A DNA stretch of 64,000 bases from Desulfobacteraceae bacterium (GCA_022340425.1 JAJDNY010000014.1:1-64000); one strand, 5' to 3'. Shown: positions 8,665 through 17,067, counted from the first letter of the stretch. The notes: generated by a model from the letters alone, not told the origin. Program-made: numbers and translations.

Positions 8665-9414
8665 CTATTCCCCCACCGTAGCCACATCCGCAAATCTCGG
8701 CTCATGCAGCGGGATCAGGACATCGGCCATGGATTTGATCTCCAGCAGGATGTCATAGGCGCGGTAGACATCCACCGGGGTCCCCGGCGGGATCACCTCC
8801 ATTTCCATTGCCCTGACTTCCACCGGCGGGTAGAAGTTCTCCTCGATCACGCAAAAGCCGGTGATGACCGCCAGTCCCTGGGCCGTGTCCACCAGGACCG
8901 AGAGCCCCCCGTCGGTGTGGGCCGGGGTGTGCATCACGCGGATACCCGGGAGAATTTCACGGTCGCCATCGATTAAGCGCAGCTGTCCGTTTTCTTCCAC
9001 CTCCTCGATGTAGTCCTCCAGGTAGCGAAAATCCAGCGGGTGCGGGTGGTGGATGCGCTGGACTTCGGCGCGGTGAACGTAAATTTCGGCATTCGGGCAC
9101 TTGTAGTCGTTTTCGCAGTGATCGTTGTGCAGATGGGTGTGGACAACGATGTCGATCTCTTCGGGTTTCAACCCCCAGTGTGCCAGGCCTTCTTCGAAGG
9201 TATAGATCTTGCCGCCGATGGCCGCCTCGCGCTCCGGTGACTGGATGGGGCTCATCTCACCGGTATCCACCAGCACCTTTCGGTCGCCGCCTTCGAGATA
9301 CCAGGCGTAGATCGGGATGACATACTGCTTGCCGTACCCATGCTGGTAGGTCATCATGCCCTTGTCAAAAACCTTTGTCCCCAGAACGATGGGATGGATC
9401 TTGTAGGTGCCCAT
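8665..9414 (-). CDS. metallo-beta-lactamase-fold hydrolase, N-acyl homoserine lactonase family-like
   Basis: The 249-residue protein shows the zinc-binding motif HLHNDH (residues 94-99), a further His in MHTPAHTDGG and the C-terminal His of PLHEPRF, as in AHL lactonases. The bridging Asp usually found after the fifth strand is not seen: the segment reads AVITGFCV. That suggests a mononuclear or altered site, or a different lactone or ester substrate. The start is supported by AAAGGGGG upstream on the minus strand. Quorum quenching is possible but unproven, and a general MBL-fold hydrolase is a fair alternative. Confidence 0.8.
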   Translation of the reverse strand: MGTYKIHPIVLGTKVFDKGMMTYQHGYGKQYVIPIYAWYLEGGDRKVLVDTGEMSPIQSPEREAAIGGKIYTFEEGLAHWGLKPEEIDIVVHTHLHNDHCENDYKCPNAEIYVHRAEVQRIHHPHPLDFRYLEDYIEEVEENGQLRLIDGDREILPGIRVMHTPAHTDGGLSVLVDTAQGLAVITGFCVIEENFYPPVEVRAMEMEVIPPGTPVDVYRAYDILLEIKSMADVLIPLHEPRFADVATVGE

Positions 9415-9721
9415 CTGCTTCCCCCTTTTTTTCGGATTGTTGGCTCAGGTCATCGCCCCCGGCGGCCCCATTTCGAAGCGGGCCCGAAAAGGGGAGGTTG
9501 AAAAGCCAGGCGTACTCCAGTCCCGGCCCCACGCAGCGCCAGCCGTCGCGGATCAGGGCGCTGCCCGAGGCCCTGAAGTCCAGATCGCACTGCCGGTCGA
9601 GGACAGTGATGCGCCCGTCGGCCTCGCGCCTGAAGACGACGCACAACCCCTTCCGGTTGAGGAGGATAAAACGCTCTGCTCCGTGTTGGAACAGACGCTG
9701 TGAGGACGGCGGCACCTGCAC
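9365..9721 (-). CDS. possible small hypothetical protein overlapping the lactonase start
   Basis: A minus-strand frame from a GTG at 9721 (preceded by AAAGGG) to a stop at 9365 would give about 118 residues. Its middle reads like real protein (FILLNRKGLCVVFRREADG, then LDRQCDLDFRASG), with no family recognised. It overlaps the first 50 nt of the lactonase gene, which is unusual, and the last 30 residues are low in character. The alternative is that this 340 nt upstream of the lactonase is non-coding. Confidence 0.3.
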   Translation of the reverse strand: MQVPPSSQRLFQHGAERFILLNRKGLCVVFRREADGRITVLDRQCDLDFRASGSALIRDGWRCVGPGLEYAWLFNLPFSGPLRNGAAGGDDLSQQSEKKGEADGHLQDPSHRSGDKGF

Positions 9722-9754
9722 GGACGGCCCTTTGACTTCAAGGAGAGATTCGCG

Positions 9755-9868
9755 ATGAAAAAATGGCGCTGTATGATCTGCGGCTACGTGCACTCCGGGC
9801 CCGAGCCCCCCTACCAATGTCCGTTTTGCGGCGCCCCCGGCAAGATGTTCGAGGAGCTGTTGGGCTGA
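9755..9868 (+). CDS. mini-rubredoxin (rubredoxin-like domain protein)
   Basis: A 37-residue protein starts at ATG 9755 behind an AAGGAGAG ribosome site. It has two CxxC knuckles, CMICGYV and CPFCGA, as in the rubredoxin-like domain at the end of rubrerythrin, with the short PEPPYQCP linker between them. It should bind one Fe (FeS4) or Zn and carry one electron or act as a small metal module. Full rubredoxins are about 52 residues, so this is the short form often seen in anaerobes. It stands alone between two minus-strand genes. Confidence 0.85.
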   Translation: MKKWRCMICGYVHSGPEPPYQCPFCGAPGKMFEELLG

Positions 9869-9959
9869 TCCCGGAATGCCGGTTTCGTTGGTAGCCAGGG
9901 CAGGCCGCCGGGCCGGGTGCCAGGCGTGCCTGAACCAGTTAAAATAGCCTTATATTCTG

Positions 9960-10748
9960 TCACTTTACAACCCGAAGTCTCATAGTCTGCTGCAACTTCA
10001 ACCACAGGGCCCGCAGAATCGCCAAACTCGCCTCATCCGGGGAGACGCTGGCTTTGCGAAGATAGAAGCGGCAGGCCGTCATCAGGTCGTCGTTTCCGAC
10101 ATACAGCCCGAAGGTTTCCTTGATGTAATCCCCGAGGGCGAGGTGCAGGCCGGGCAGTTCCTTCTCCGTCATATTGGCGATCAGCACCCGGTCCTTGAGG
10201 GGCAGGTGACGGTCCAGATGATCGACCGCCGCGGCCACGGTGGTCGGCAAATCCCGGCGCTCGGCGGCCTGCAGGCGCGGGGTGCGGGAAAAGCCCGACG
10301 GGCTTTCGGTCATCATCAACAGATAGGTGACGGCTTCCAGAACGTCGGCCACACTGCGCTGGAGGCTGCTGTTCTCGCTCTCGGCGCTGCCGGAAACATG
10401 CAGCACGCGGATTTTTTTGGCCGCAATCCAGCCGCTGATTTTCTCGGCAGCCCGGAAACCCGCGATCTGCTTTAAATCGATCTCCAGCCAGGCGTCCGCC
10501 GAGGCGACGATCTTGCGCTGGATTACACGAAAAAAATCCGGCAGCTTTGTGGTGCGAAACAGCAGGGTGCCGTCGGCGGCGAGGGCGTTGCCCTCCACCG
10601 CAGCGGCCCATTGATCGGCTGCCATCGGTCCCTTTTCTGCTTCCCAGCCCGCGGGCTGTCCGGCGCAGGGAAGCTCCAACCGCCCGGCGGCCTCGATCGC
10701 TGCCTGTTCAACACCCACCTGACCGCTGGTAACGATCCTTGCAATCAT
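9960..10748 (-). CDS. SLOG (YpsA-like / putative molybdenum carrier) domain fused to DUF6794-like domain
   Basis: The 262-residue protein has two parts. The N-terminal 145 residues match the Rossmann-like family annotated as putative molybdenum carrier or cYpsA-type SLOG (IVTSGQVGVEQAAIEAAG, then a TLLFRT strand). SLOG domains bind nucleotide-derived ligands. The last 95 residues resemble DUF6794 (TVAAAVDHL, LHLALGDYIKETFGLYVGN, DEASLAILRALW). The first domain has GQVGVEQAA where relatives usually have GQTGADRAA, so the acidic ligand-site residue is altered. No partner gene is obvious. The DUF name is from memory and should be confirmed by a profile search. Confidence 0.65.
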   Translation of the reverse strand: MIARIVTSGQVGVEQAAIEAAGRLELPCAGQPAGWEAEKGPMAADQWAAAVEGNALAADGTLLFRTTKLPDFFRVIQRKIVASADAWLEIDLKQIAGFRAAEKISGWIAAKKIRVLHVSGSAESENSSLQRSVADVLEAVTYLLMMTESPSGFSRTPRLQAAERRDLPTTVAAAVDHLDRHLPLKDRVLIANMTEKELPGLHLALGDYIKETFGLYVGNDDLMTACRFYLRKASVSPDEASLAILRALWLKLQQTMRLRVVK

Positions 10749-10794
10749 ACCCCGGCACCTCTCAGATTAGCGTATTCCGGCTTTCTGCGCGCCT

Positions 10795-10974
10795 TCACCG
10801 CAGTGAAAAGTGGATGACGATCCACAACCCCAAAAATCCCAGTATCCCAAAAACCAAAAACTCATTCACGATGATTTTACGCCAGGGCGCCCGGTTGCTG
10901 GTGTAGAGCACAATTCCCAAAATATAGAGGCCGATCAGAATCGATGAGAATATCAGGGTAAAGGTCGGGTTCAT
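10795..10974 (-). CDS. small two-TM membrane protein
   Basis: A 59-residue protein starts at a minus-strand ATG at 10974. It has two clear hydrophobic helices (about 5-24, FTLIFSSILIGLYILGIVLY, and about 38-56) separated by a basic loop SNRAPWRKI, and ends FSLR. A weak ACGGGAA ribosome site precedes it. It lies 46 nt upstream of the SLOG gene on the same strand and could be co-transcribed. Function unknown. Confidence 0.6.
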   Translation of the reverse strand: MNPTFTLIFSSILIGLYILGIVLYTSNRAPWRKIIVNEFLVFGILGFLGLWIVIHFSLR

Positions 10975-11245
10975 TTCCCGTTTCCCGCGCGCGAGTGAGA
11001 ATATCCCCTAAGAGCGGCTTTCGACCGTCGGGCCAATCTCCACAGCCTGGCCGATTTCCCGTTTTATTAGGTCGCCCGTTGCGCCCTGTCAGAGTGATCT
11101 TAAATTTCCATTTGAACCAACGGCACCAGATTTTAAGATGTACCGTCCCGGGTCACCCACGGCAGAATGCCAACACCGGCCCGGGACCCAGCCGTTTCAC
11201 ATTAACCCCTGCAATTGGCTCGTAAAAGAGCGAGAAGGAGTGCCG

Positions 11246-11770
11246 ATGAGGAACAATCCACAGACCTTTCGCGGCGGGGGCGCCTTTCTGGCGGCGATCG
11301 GGTGTTTGATCGTGCTGGCCGGTTGCGGGGCTGGAGTTTTCTCCTATGTGGGCACCACGGCCCGGCCCGAAAACCGGTTGGAACTGGTGCCGGACACCGA
11401 AAGCAGGGGCACCTGGCAAACACCGGATCTCGTGGTCAATTATATCTTCAAACCGACGCAGCAGACGCTGGCGCTCGAGGCAACGGTCAATCTGGCCGGG
11501 CATATGCAGAGAGGCTTCAGCTTCGCCAGCAACGTCTTTCTGGGCGTTCATTTTCTGGACTCCGAAAACCGGGTGCTCTCCAGCCGCAGTTTCGCGCTTT
11601 CAGGTAACCGTACCCCGATCCGGCAGTGGCGCATCGAACGTCAGCTGGAAATTCCGGCGGGGGCCGATGCCGTGGCTTTCAGCTACAGTGGACGGGTCGG
11701 CGAAGGCGGCCTCGCCTCCAATGATAACGGCCCAGGCGGGGTCTCCTGGAGCTTCTGGCAACGGCCCTGA
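11246..11770 (+). CDS. hypothetical lipoprotein
   Basis: The 174-residue protein starts at ATG 11246, chosen because GAGAAGGAG lies just upstream; the longer in-frame version lacks a signal at its N-terminus. The lipobox LAGC gives acylated Cys27. The remainder is beta-rich (LALEATVNLAGHMQRGF, VAFSYSGRVGEGG) without cysteines and reads like a small periplasmic beta-sandwich. No family recognised. Its stop lies 20 nt from the stop of the convergent DUF1232 gene. Confidence 0.75.
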   Translation: MRNNPQTFRGGGAFLAAIGCLIVLAGCGAGVFSYVGTTARPENRLELVPDTESRGTWQTPDLVVNYIFKPTQQTLALEATVNLAGHMQRGFSFASNVFLGVHFLDSENRVLSSRSFALSGNRTPIRQWRIERQLEIPAGADAVAFSYSGRVGEGGLASNDNGPGGVSWSFWQRP

Positions 11771-11790
11771 AAGAGGAAACAGTGAGCGCC

Positions 11791-12108
11791 TCAGCCGTTT
11801 TCCGGTCCCCGGCTGCGGGTTTTCCACGCCTGGTAGCGATGAAGATCCTTTTCGATGAAAAACAGGCACCCGGTGAGCAATAAGGCGTCGTCGATCTGGC
11901 CCAGTAAAGGTATCGTATCTGGCGTCAGGTCCAAGGGCATCAGGATATACACCAGGGTCAGCACCAGGGCGGTCATCGACAGCGCCGGGACCTGACGGTA
12001 GGTCCCGCTCCAGTAATCCCGCAACAAGGATCCCAATAGACGCAAATCGGTCCACAGGCGGCGCCATAGCCCCGCCGGCATGTTGGATTTTGGGGATTTA
12101 AGCGCCAT
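11791..12108 (-). CDS. DUF1232 (YkvA-like) membrane protein
   Basis: The 105-residue protein carries the DUF1232 signature: a hydrophobic helix ending in YILMPLDLTPDTIPLLGQID (family pattern DLIPDxIPxxGxxDD), followed by a second helix. These proteins are small inner-membrane proteins of unknown function. The minus-strand start at 12108 gives the usual length. Confidence 0.85.
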   Translation of the reverse strand: MALKSPKSNMPAGLWRRLWTDLRLLGSLLRDYWSGTYRQVPALSMTALVLTLVYILMPLDLTPDTIPLLGQIDDALLLTGCLFFIEKDLHRYQAWKTRSRGPENG

Positions 12109-12204
12109 CGTAACAATCCTATTCCGCAGCCCGCTCCCCCCGCCGGCAGCTCCCAGCAGCGCCCGACGCCAGCGGCTTTTTTCGTTTCCTGCACCAAATC
12201 CCTT

Positions 12205-12233
12205 TTGACATCGTCCGGGGCTTTGTTTATGGT
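12205..12233 (+). promoter_or_regulatory. sigma-70-type promoter for rarD
   Basis: TTGACA at 12205-12210 and TATGGT at 12228-12233 are separated by exactly 17 nt. The -35 is a perfect consensus and the -10 matches at four of six. It points at rarD, 88 nt before its start codon. Confidence 0.65.
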
Positions 12234-12320
12234 CTGGCTCGCTTTTCGCGCGGAGGTGGCGGCGAAGGGCTGCTATTTTCCGTTCCGGGGAACACCCGCT
12301 TCACAGGCTGACACAATAAC

Positions 12321-13283
12321 ATGAACCCCACCCGTTTTTCAAAGCCTGATCCGTCACCCGTCTCAGGGGTGGCCTTCGCCTTGACGGCCTTTTTGATCTG
12401 GGGTGCCAGCCCGGTCTACTGGAAAGTCCTGGGTGATGTCCCGGCCCTGGAGATCATCAGCCACCGGATGGTCTGGTCTTTTGTCTTTCTCCTGCCGCTG
12501 CTGTGGTGGCAGGGCCGCTGGCCGGAGTTTATCGGGGTTCTCAGAAAGCCCCGCGCGGTGGCGATCCTCCTGCTGACCGGCCTTCTGGTGGCCGCCAACT
12601 GGCTGATCTACATCTGGGCCGTCAACCACGACCTGGTCCTGCAGGCCAGTCTGGGCTACTATATCAACCCGCTGGTGAACGTCATCCTGGGGGCCCTCTT
12701 TCTCGGGGAACGCCTCAGGCGCTTCCAGTATGGCGCGGTGTTGCTGGCCGGCGCTGCGGTGGTCTATCTGACGATCAGTCTGGGGCGCTTCCCCTGGGTA
12801 TCACTGACCCTGGCCGTCACCTTCGGGATTTACGGGCTGATCCGCAAAACCGTTGCGGTCGGGGCCCTGGTGGGACTGCAAGTGGAGACCGCGCTGCTCT
12901 CGCTTCCGGCCCTGGCCTATCTCGGTGCCCTGCAGGCCGCCGGCACCGCAGCCTTTGCCGCTGGAGGCCCGCGGATCAGTTTTTTTCTAACCGGATCCGC
13001 CCTGGTCACAGCCCTGCCGCTGCTTTGTTTTTCGCTGGGGGCTCGCCGTCTGACCCTGGCGAGCCTGGGTTTTCTGCAGTACGTGGCCCCCAGCTGCATG
13101 TTCCTGCTGGGTGTCTTGGTCTATGAGGAGCCGTTTTCCGCGGCTCAGGTCAAAACCTTCCTGATGATCTGGACCGCCCTGGCCGTTTATTCGCTGGACT
13201 CGGCCCTGTTTTACCGCCGCCATGCCGCCGCATCCGGTTTAACGCGGCCTTCCCCAGCCCTGACTCACGGCGCGCGCAAATGA
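12321..13283 (+). CDS. rarD: RarD-type EamA family transporter
   Basis: The 320-residue protein has about ten membrane helices in two EamA-type halves and the RarD N-terminal signature (WGASPVYWKVLGDVPALEI, then SHRMVWSF). RarD proteins are inner-membrane drug/metabolite-superfamily permeases with unknown physiological substrate. A good promoter lies at 12205-12233. Its stop overlaps the start of the VanZ-fusion gene by 4 nt, so the two are co-transcribed. Confidence 0.92.
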   Translation: MNPTRFSKPDPSPVSGVAFALTAFLIWGASPVYWKVLGDVPALEIISHRMVWSFVFLLPLLWWQGRWPEFIGVLRKPRAVAILLLTGLLVAANWLIYIWAVNHDLVLQASLGYYINPLVNVILGALFLGERLRRFQYGAVLLAGAAVVYLTISLGRFPWVSLTLAVTFGIYGLIRKTVAVGALVGLQVETALLSLPALAYLGALQAAGTAAFAAGGPRISFFLTGSALVTALPLLCFSLGARRLTLASLGFLQYVAPSCMFLLGVLVYEEPFSAAQVKTFLMIWTALAVYSLDSALFYRRHAAASGLTRPSPALTHGARK

Positions 13284-14302
13284 CGCCCACCGGCGGTGAC
13301 GGCAATGGGTGCCGCCGCGGCTGGCGGTTCCCTTTCTCCCGCAGCCACCTGAAGATCGCGGTGGCGGTGCTGCTGGCCGTTTTGCTTTTCGTGGGCGGCC
13401 CGGGATATCATTCCCCCCGCAGTTTCGGCCGGTTCTGGAACCTCGGCCACATCGTGCTTTTTTTTCTTCTGACCGACCTTTTCCTGCAGACCCGCATTTA
13501 TCAAAAGCACGCGCATTCTGCCGGGGCAATCTGGGGCGCGCTGGCAGCGACGCTGGTTTTGGGCGCGCTGGTGGAGCTGCTGCAAGCCGGCATCGGGCGT
13601 TTGCCCGCTGCCAGCGATGTGGCCCGCGATCTCCTGGGCACGCTGCTCGCCTTGGCGTTTGGAATCAAGCCTGCGGGGGGAGCGGTCCGTTGGCCGCAGC
13701 GGATTCTGCAGGCCGCCGCGGTCCTGATGGTAGCGGCCGCCTGCGTTCCCCTGGCGGCCGCACTGCTGGACGAATACCGCGCCGCCGCCGCCTTCCCGCA
13801 GTTAGCGAGTTTCGAAACCACCACCGAACTGGACCGCTGGGAGGGGGATGCGGCCCGAACCCTTTCCGGCAAGGTGTTCCGCGACGGGCGGCGCTCCCTT
13901 AAAATCTCCCTGACGCGGGCCAAGTATTCGGGTGTCGCTTTGAAATATTTTCCGCGGGACTGGGGCGGCTACGACGCCCTGGAATTCAGCGTTTTCAACC
14001 CCGGCCCGGCGCCGCTTGCGCTCACCTGCCGGGTTCACGACCGGACACACCTCCTCACCGGCCAGCACTACAGCGACCGATTCAACCGCCGCTTTAGGAT
14101 CACGCCGGGCTGGAACGACATCGCCATCCCGCTGGAAGATATCCGTCTGGCACCCGCGATGCGGCCCCTGGATTTGTCCCGCATCGATGGGCTGGGGCTC
14201 TTCAGCGTTCGGCTGCCGGCTCCGGCCACGGTTTTCCTGGACCGCGTGCGCCTGGTGAAAGGGGCGGCCAATGGGGTCCCAGCGGTTTCCACGGGGAGCT
14301 GA
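13280..14302 (+). CDS. VanZ-like membrane domain fused to an extracytoplasmic carbohydrate-binding-like domain
   Basis: The 340-residue protein has an N-terminal VanZ-like four-helix membrane domain (about 22-125, with NLGHIVLFFLLTDL and the late ASDVARDLLGTLLA typical of VanZ), another helix at about 143-160, then a soluble beta-rich domain (about 175-335). The second part resembles CIA30 or carbohydrate-binding beta-sandwich domains (GVALKYFPRDWGGYDALEF, WNDIAIPLEDI, VFLDRVRLV). VanZ-type proteins are linked to glycopeptide tolerance or envelope functions; the fusion suggests a membrane-tethered sugar-binding protein. It overlaps rarD by 4 nt. Confidence 0.8.
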   Translation: MTPTGGDGNGCRRGWRFPFSRSHLKIAVAVLLAVLLFVGGPGYHSPRSFGRFWNLGHIVLFFLLTDLFLQTRIYQKHAHSAGAIWGALAATLVLGALVELLQAGIGRLPAASDVARDLLGTLLALAFGIKPAGGAVRWPQRILQAAAVLMVAAACVPLAAALLDEYRAAAAFPQLASFETTTELDRWEGDAARTLSGKVFRDGRRSLKISLTRAKYSGVALKYFPRDWGGYDALEFSVFNPGPAPLALTCRVHDRTHLLTGQHYSDRFNRRFRITPGWNDIAIPLEDIRLAPAMRPLDLSRIDGLGLFSVRLPAPATVFLDRVRLVKGAANGVPAVSTGS

Positions 14303-14381
14303 GCCCTGCGGCTTTACAAAATTTGGGGCCTCCTGTATGACCCCATCAGTGACCCGCCGGGAAGCCCAAAAGGAGAAAAAC

Positions 14382-15299
14382 ATGCCGATAACCATCGACC
14401 AGGTGATCTGGACCACCGATTTTTCCGAGGCGGCCAATCGCGGGCTCTCCTACGGCGTCCCGCTGGCCCGCCATTTCCAGGCGAACCTGTGTGCCTGTCA
14501 CGTCCTGTTTGTCCCGCGCTCGACCACCATGTTCGGTGATGTGCCGCTCTACTCCGATTCCCGCCGTGATCAGTTGCGGGGAGAGGCCCAGGGACAGCTT
14601 GAGAAGCTCGTCGCGGGGCTGCCGCTGCCCTGTGAGGCGCTGGTGGTGGAGGGCAATGTCGCCGATGAAATCGCCCGCCTGGCCGAAGAGCGCGGCGCGG
14701 GGCTGGTGATCGTCGCCACCCATGGTGCTTCCGGGGTTAAACGCCTGGTGTTGGGATCGGTCGCCGAGCGCTTGATCCGGATTGCGCCATGCCCGCTTCT
14801 GGTGCTCAGCGCGGCTGCAAGGCATGCGCCGCCGGGGCAGCCGCCCGCAGCGCTTTTCCGGCGCATCCTGGTAGGCTGTGATTTTTCTCCCGATGGCGAT
14901 CTGGCCGTGGCGTTCGGGTTTCAATTGGCCCAGGAGTTCCAGTCGGAGCTGCACCTGGTCCACGTCATCGAACCCGCCGGCTATGGCGCCGATATCATCG
15001 AAAGGGCCCTGGGAGAAAACCTGGGGGACCTGATCCGGCGCCGCGCCCGGGAAAATTTGGCCGAACGGATCCCCGGCAGCGCGGCCGACTGGTGCACGCC
15101 GCGCACGGCGTTACTGGAGGGCAGGGCCCACCAGGAGCTGACGGCCTACGCCCAAGGTAACCAGATGGACCTGGTGGTGCTGGGGGTGCGGGGCATGAAC
15201 CTGCTGGAGTCGCTCCTGGTGGGCTCCACCACGGACCGCGTAATTCGCTCGGCCTCCTGCCCGGTTCTGGCCGTGCGTTCGGCGACCACCGGCACGTAA
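14382..15299 (+). CDS. tandem universal stress protein
   Basis: The 305-residue protein holds two Usp domains (about 1-145 and 155-305). Each ends in the ATP-binding type motif: LVLGSVAERLIRIAPCPLLV in the first, and GVRG followed by VGSTTDRVIRS in the second. This indicates a nucleotide-binding UspFG type. I place the start at ATG 14382, behind AAAAGGAGA, rather than at the upstream in-frame start, because the protein then begins directly at the first strand. It lies 79 nt after the VanZ-fusion gene. Confidence 0.92.
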   Translation: MPITIDQVIWTTDFSEAANRGLSYGVPLARHFQANLCACHVLFVPRSTTMFGDVPLYSDSRRDQLRGEAQGQLEKLVAGLPLPCEALVVEGNVADEIARLAEERGAGLVIVATHGASGVKRLVLGSVAERLIRIAPCPLLVLSAAARHAPPGQPPAALFRRILVGCDFSPDGDLAVAFGFQLAQEFQSELHLVHVIEPAGYGADIIERALGENLGDLIRRRARENLAERIPGSAADWCTPRTALLEGRAHQELTAYAQGNQMDLVVLGVRGMNLLESLLVGSTTDRVIRSASCPVLAVRSATTGT

Positions 15300-15359
15300 A
15301 AGGGGAGGGGCGGCGCACCGTCTTCAGCCCGGCGGCAGGCACGGGAAGCAAGCGGACGG

Positions 15360-16343
15360 TCAGCGGCGCCGGTAGGCGGCGGCCATCTGCTCTGCTTCGG
15401 CCATGATTTCAGCGGCCAGGCGCTCGGGCGCCAGGACACGGGCAGCTGCACCCCAGCCCAGCACCCACGCCCGGGTCTCCGCGGTAAGCGCCGTTTCGGC
15501 CTCGTAAACGATGGAGCCGTCCCGGTTGCGCCGGATCCTCTGGCCGGGATGCCAGGTGCGCTCTTCGATGTAGCCGGCAATCTTCTCGGCAAACCAGATC
15601 CGAAGGGTAACCGGCCTTCCGGCAAACGCCCCAAAACCGCCGCCCATGAAGGCGGTGAGGTCGAAATCATCGGGGAGCTCGAAGGCCTCCTCGGTTTTCT
15701 CGACGGCGTGGATCCGGTTCAGGGCAAAAATGCGCACATCCTGCCGCAGATGGCAAAACCCCACCACGTAGATCGCGCCCCGGAAGTGCCAGATCTTGTA
15801 GGGGGCCACCACCCGCTGGGTCCGGGCCTTGCGTCCCATGGCCTTATAGTCCAGCTGTACGCAGCGCTTTCGGATCGCCGCCTCGGTGATAGTCTCCAGG
15901 GCGGCGTGGTGGGCGCCGTAGTCGCGGTAGGGCTCGAAGCCCGTCTGAAAGGTCCGGCTGATGGCCTCCAGGTGGGTCAGCTGGGATGGTTTCAGGGTGG
16001 CGCGGATTTTATTGAAAAAGGTTTCCAGCGCATCGTAGAAAAAGGTGGTTTTCAAAGGGGTTAACAGAGACTTGCTCAAGTAGAGGGCGAAGAGCTCGCG
16101 CGGGGTCAGAGGAATCGGGACCCCATCCTGGAAAGTCTCCATCAGGGCCCAGCGGTTGCGGCCGTCCCGCTGATCGTTGTAAATCGGGAACCCGCCCACC
16201 TGCAGGGCTTCCAGGTCGCGGTAGATGGTTCGCACGTGGCAGCCCAGCCGCCGGGCCAATTCCGCGGCTCCCACGCCGCGGCGCGCCCTGATCAGATGCT
16301 GGAGTATCTGCCACTGCCGACCGAGCTGATCGCCGCGGGCCAT
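15360..16343 (-). CDS. HTH and WYL domain transcriptional regulator
   Basis: The 327-residue protein has an N-terminal winged helix of the DeoR/HTH_11 kind (RQWQILQHLI, AAELARRLGCHVRTIYRDLE) and a central WYL domain (about 140-215, with YKIWHFRGAIYVVGFCH) followed by a C-terminal extension (WYL-C cap). WYL domains bind ligands, often nucleic acid or nucleotides, and such regulators commonly control DNA damage, defence or metabolic genes. It is divergent from the NifU-like gene, 71 nt away, which is a possible target. Confidence 0.9.
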   Translation of the reverse strand: MARGDQLGRQWQILQHLIRARRGVGAAELARRLGCHVRTIYRDLEALQVGGFPIYNDQRDGRNRWALMETFQDGVPIPLTPRELFALYLSKSLLTPLKTTFFYDALETFFNKIRATLKPSQLTHLEAISRTFQTGFEPYRDYGAHHAALETITEAAIRKRCVQLDYKAMGRKARTQRVVAPYKIWHFRGAIYVVGFCHLRQDVRIFALNRIHAVEKTEEAFELPDDFDLTAFMGGGFGAFAGRPVTLRIWFAEKIAGYIEERTWHPGQRIRRNRDGSIVYEAETALTAETRAWVLGWGAAARVLAPERLAAEIMAEAEQMAAAYRRR

Positions 16344-16414
16344 GACGCCTCCTTTTGCGCAAACGCCGGTGGGGGGCCGGCTTCAGACAAAAACGCCGTC
16401 AAAAGGGAGATTAT

Positions 16415-16846
16415 ATGTTGGCTCAGCTGGCCGCCGCCGCCGTTTTGATGCTGCTGGTGGGTGCCGGCTGCCTGGCGCTGCAGCGGCTTAAAAGTGGACG
16501 CCCGCGGCGCGCCGACGGTCAGGGGCGAATCACCGGCCGCTGTGGGGAAAGCGTGGCCATCGGTCTTACCTTCAGCGCTGAGCGGGTGGTTGACGCCGCC
16601 GCTCGCTCCGACGGCTGCGCATACAGCTGCACGTGTGCGCTGGCCGCCGCTCGTCTGGCCAGGGGACGAAACGCCACGGAAATTCTCGACATCAGCGCTG
16701 CGGCCATCGAACGGGCCGCCGGCGGGGTCCCCGCCGACCATCGCCACTGCGCAGCCCTTGCAGCCGCCGCCCTGCGGGCCGCCGTGGACGACTACATGCA
16801 GCGCAGACAGGGCACCGCTGCGCACCGGCGGGACCCGCCTCAGTAA
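16415..16846 (+). CDS. membrane-anchored NifU/IscU-like scaffold protein
   Basis: The 143-residue protein starts at ATG 16415 behind AAAGGGA. An N-terminal membrane helix (about 2-24) precedes a NifU-N/IscU-like domain. The three family cysteines are recognisable: GRCGES, SDGCAYS and HRHCAAL, and the rest matches (ARLARGRNATEIL, ALRAAVDDYM). Soluble scaffolds assemble Fe-S clusters; this one would hold its domain at the membrane, probably on the cytoplasmic face. No cysteine desulfurase is adjacent. The promoter region is shared with the divergent WYL regulator. Confidence 0.75.
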   Translation: MLAQLAAAAVLMLLVGAGCLALQRLKSGRPRRADGQGRITGRCGESVAIGLTFSAERVVDAAARSDGCAYSCTCALAAARLARGRNATEILDISAAAIERAAGGVPADHRHCAALAAAALRAAVDDYMQRRQGTAAHRRDPPQ

Positions 16847-16974
16847 GGTGGCAAAGGTTTCACATCGGATTTGCGGTCCGGCACGACCGGGAGGCGGGCC
16901 TGGCGCCTCAGGGTCGCGGCAATAAATAATTCAACAATACGGCGCCGGATTTTGGTTCGTCACCCAGGCACATT

Positions 16975-17004
16975 CGCCGGTGCATATCGGGATATGTGCC
17001 GGCG
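16975..17004 (+). other. hairpin downstream of the NifU-like gene
   Basis: An inverted repeat with arms of about 13 nt, CGCCGG...CCGGCG, closes on a four-base loop. The two imperfect positions become G-U pairs in the plus-strand RNA, so the hairpin is continuous only in that direction. No T-run follows, so it is not a standard intrinsic terminator. It could protect or end the upstream message. The rest of 16847-17067 shows no gene. Confidence 0.4.
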
Positions 17005-17067
17005 GATGTAACGCCGGTGACGGGCCAAAAGACAAGCCAGAGGTGGCATTATTTCTTGCCGAGGCCC

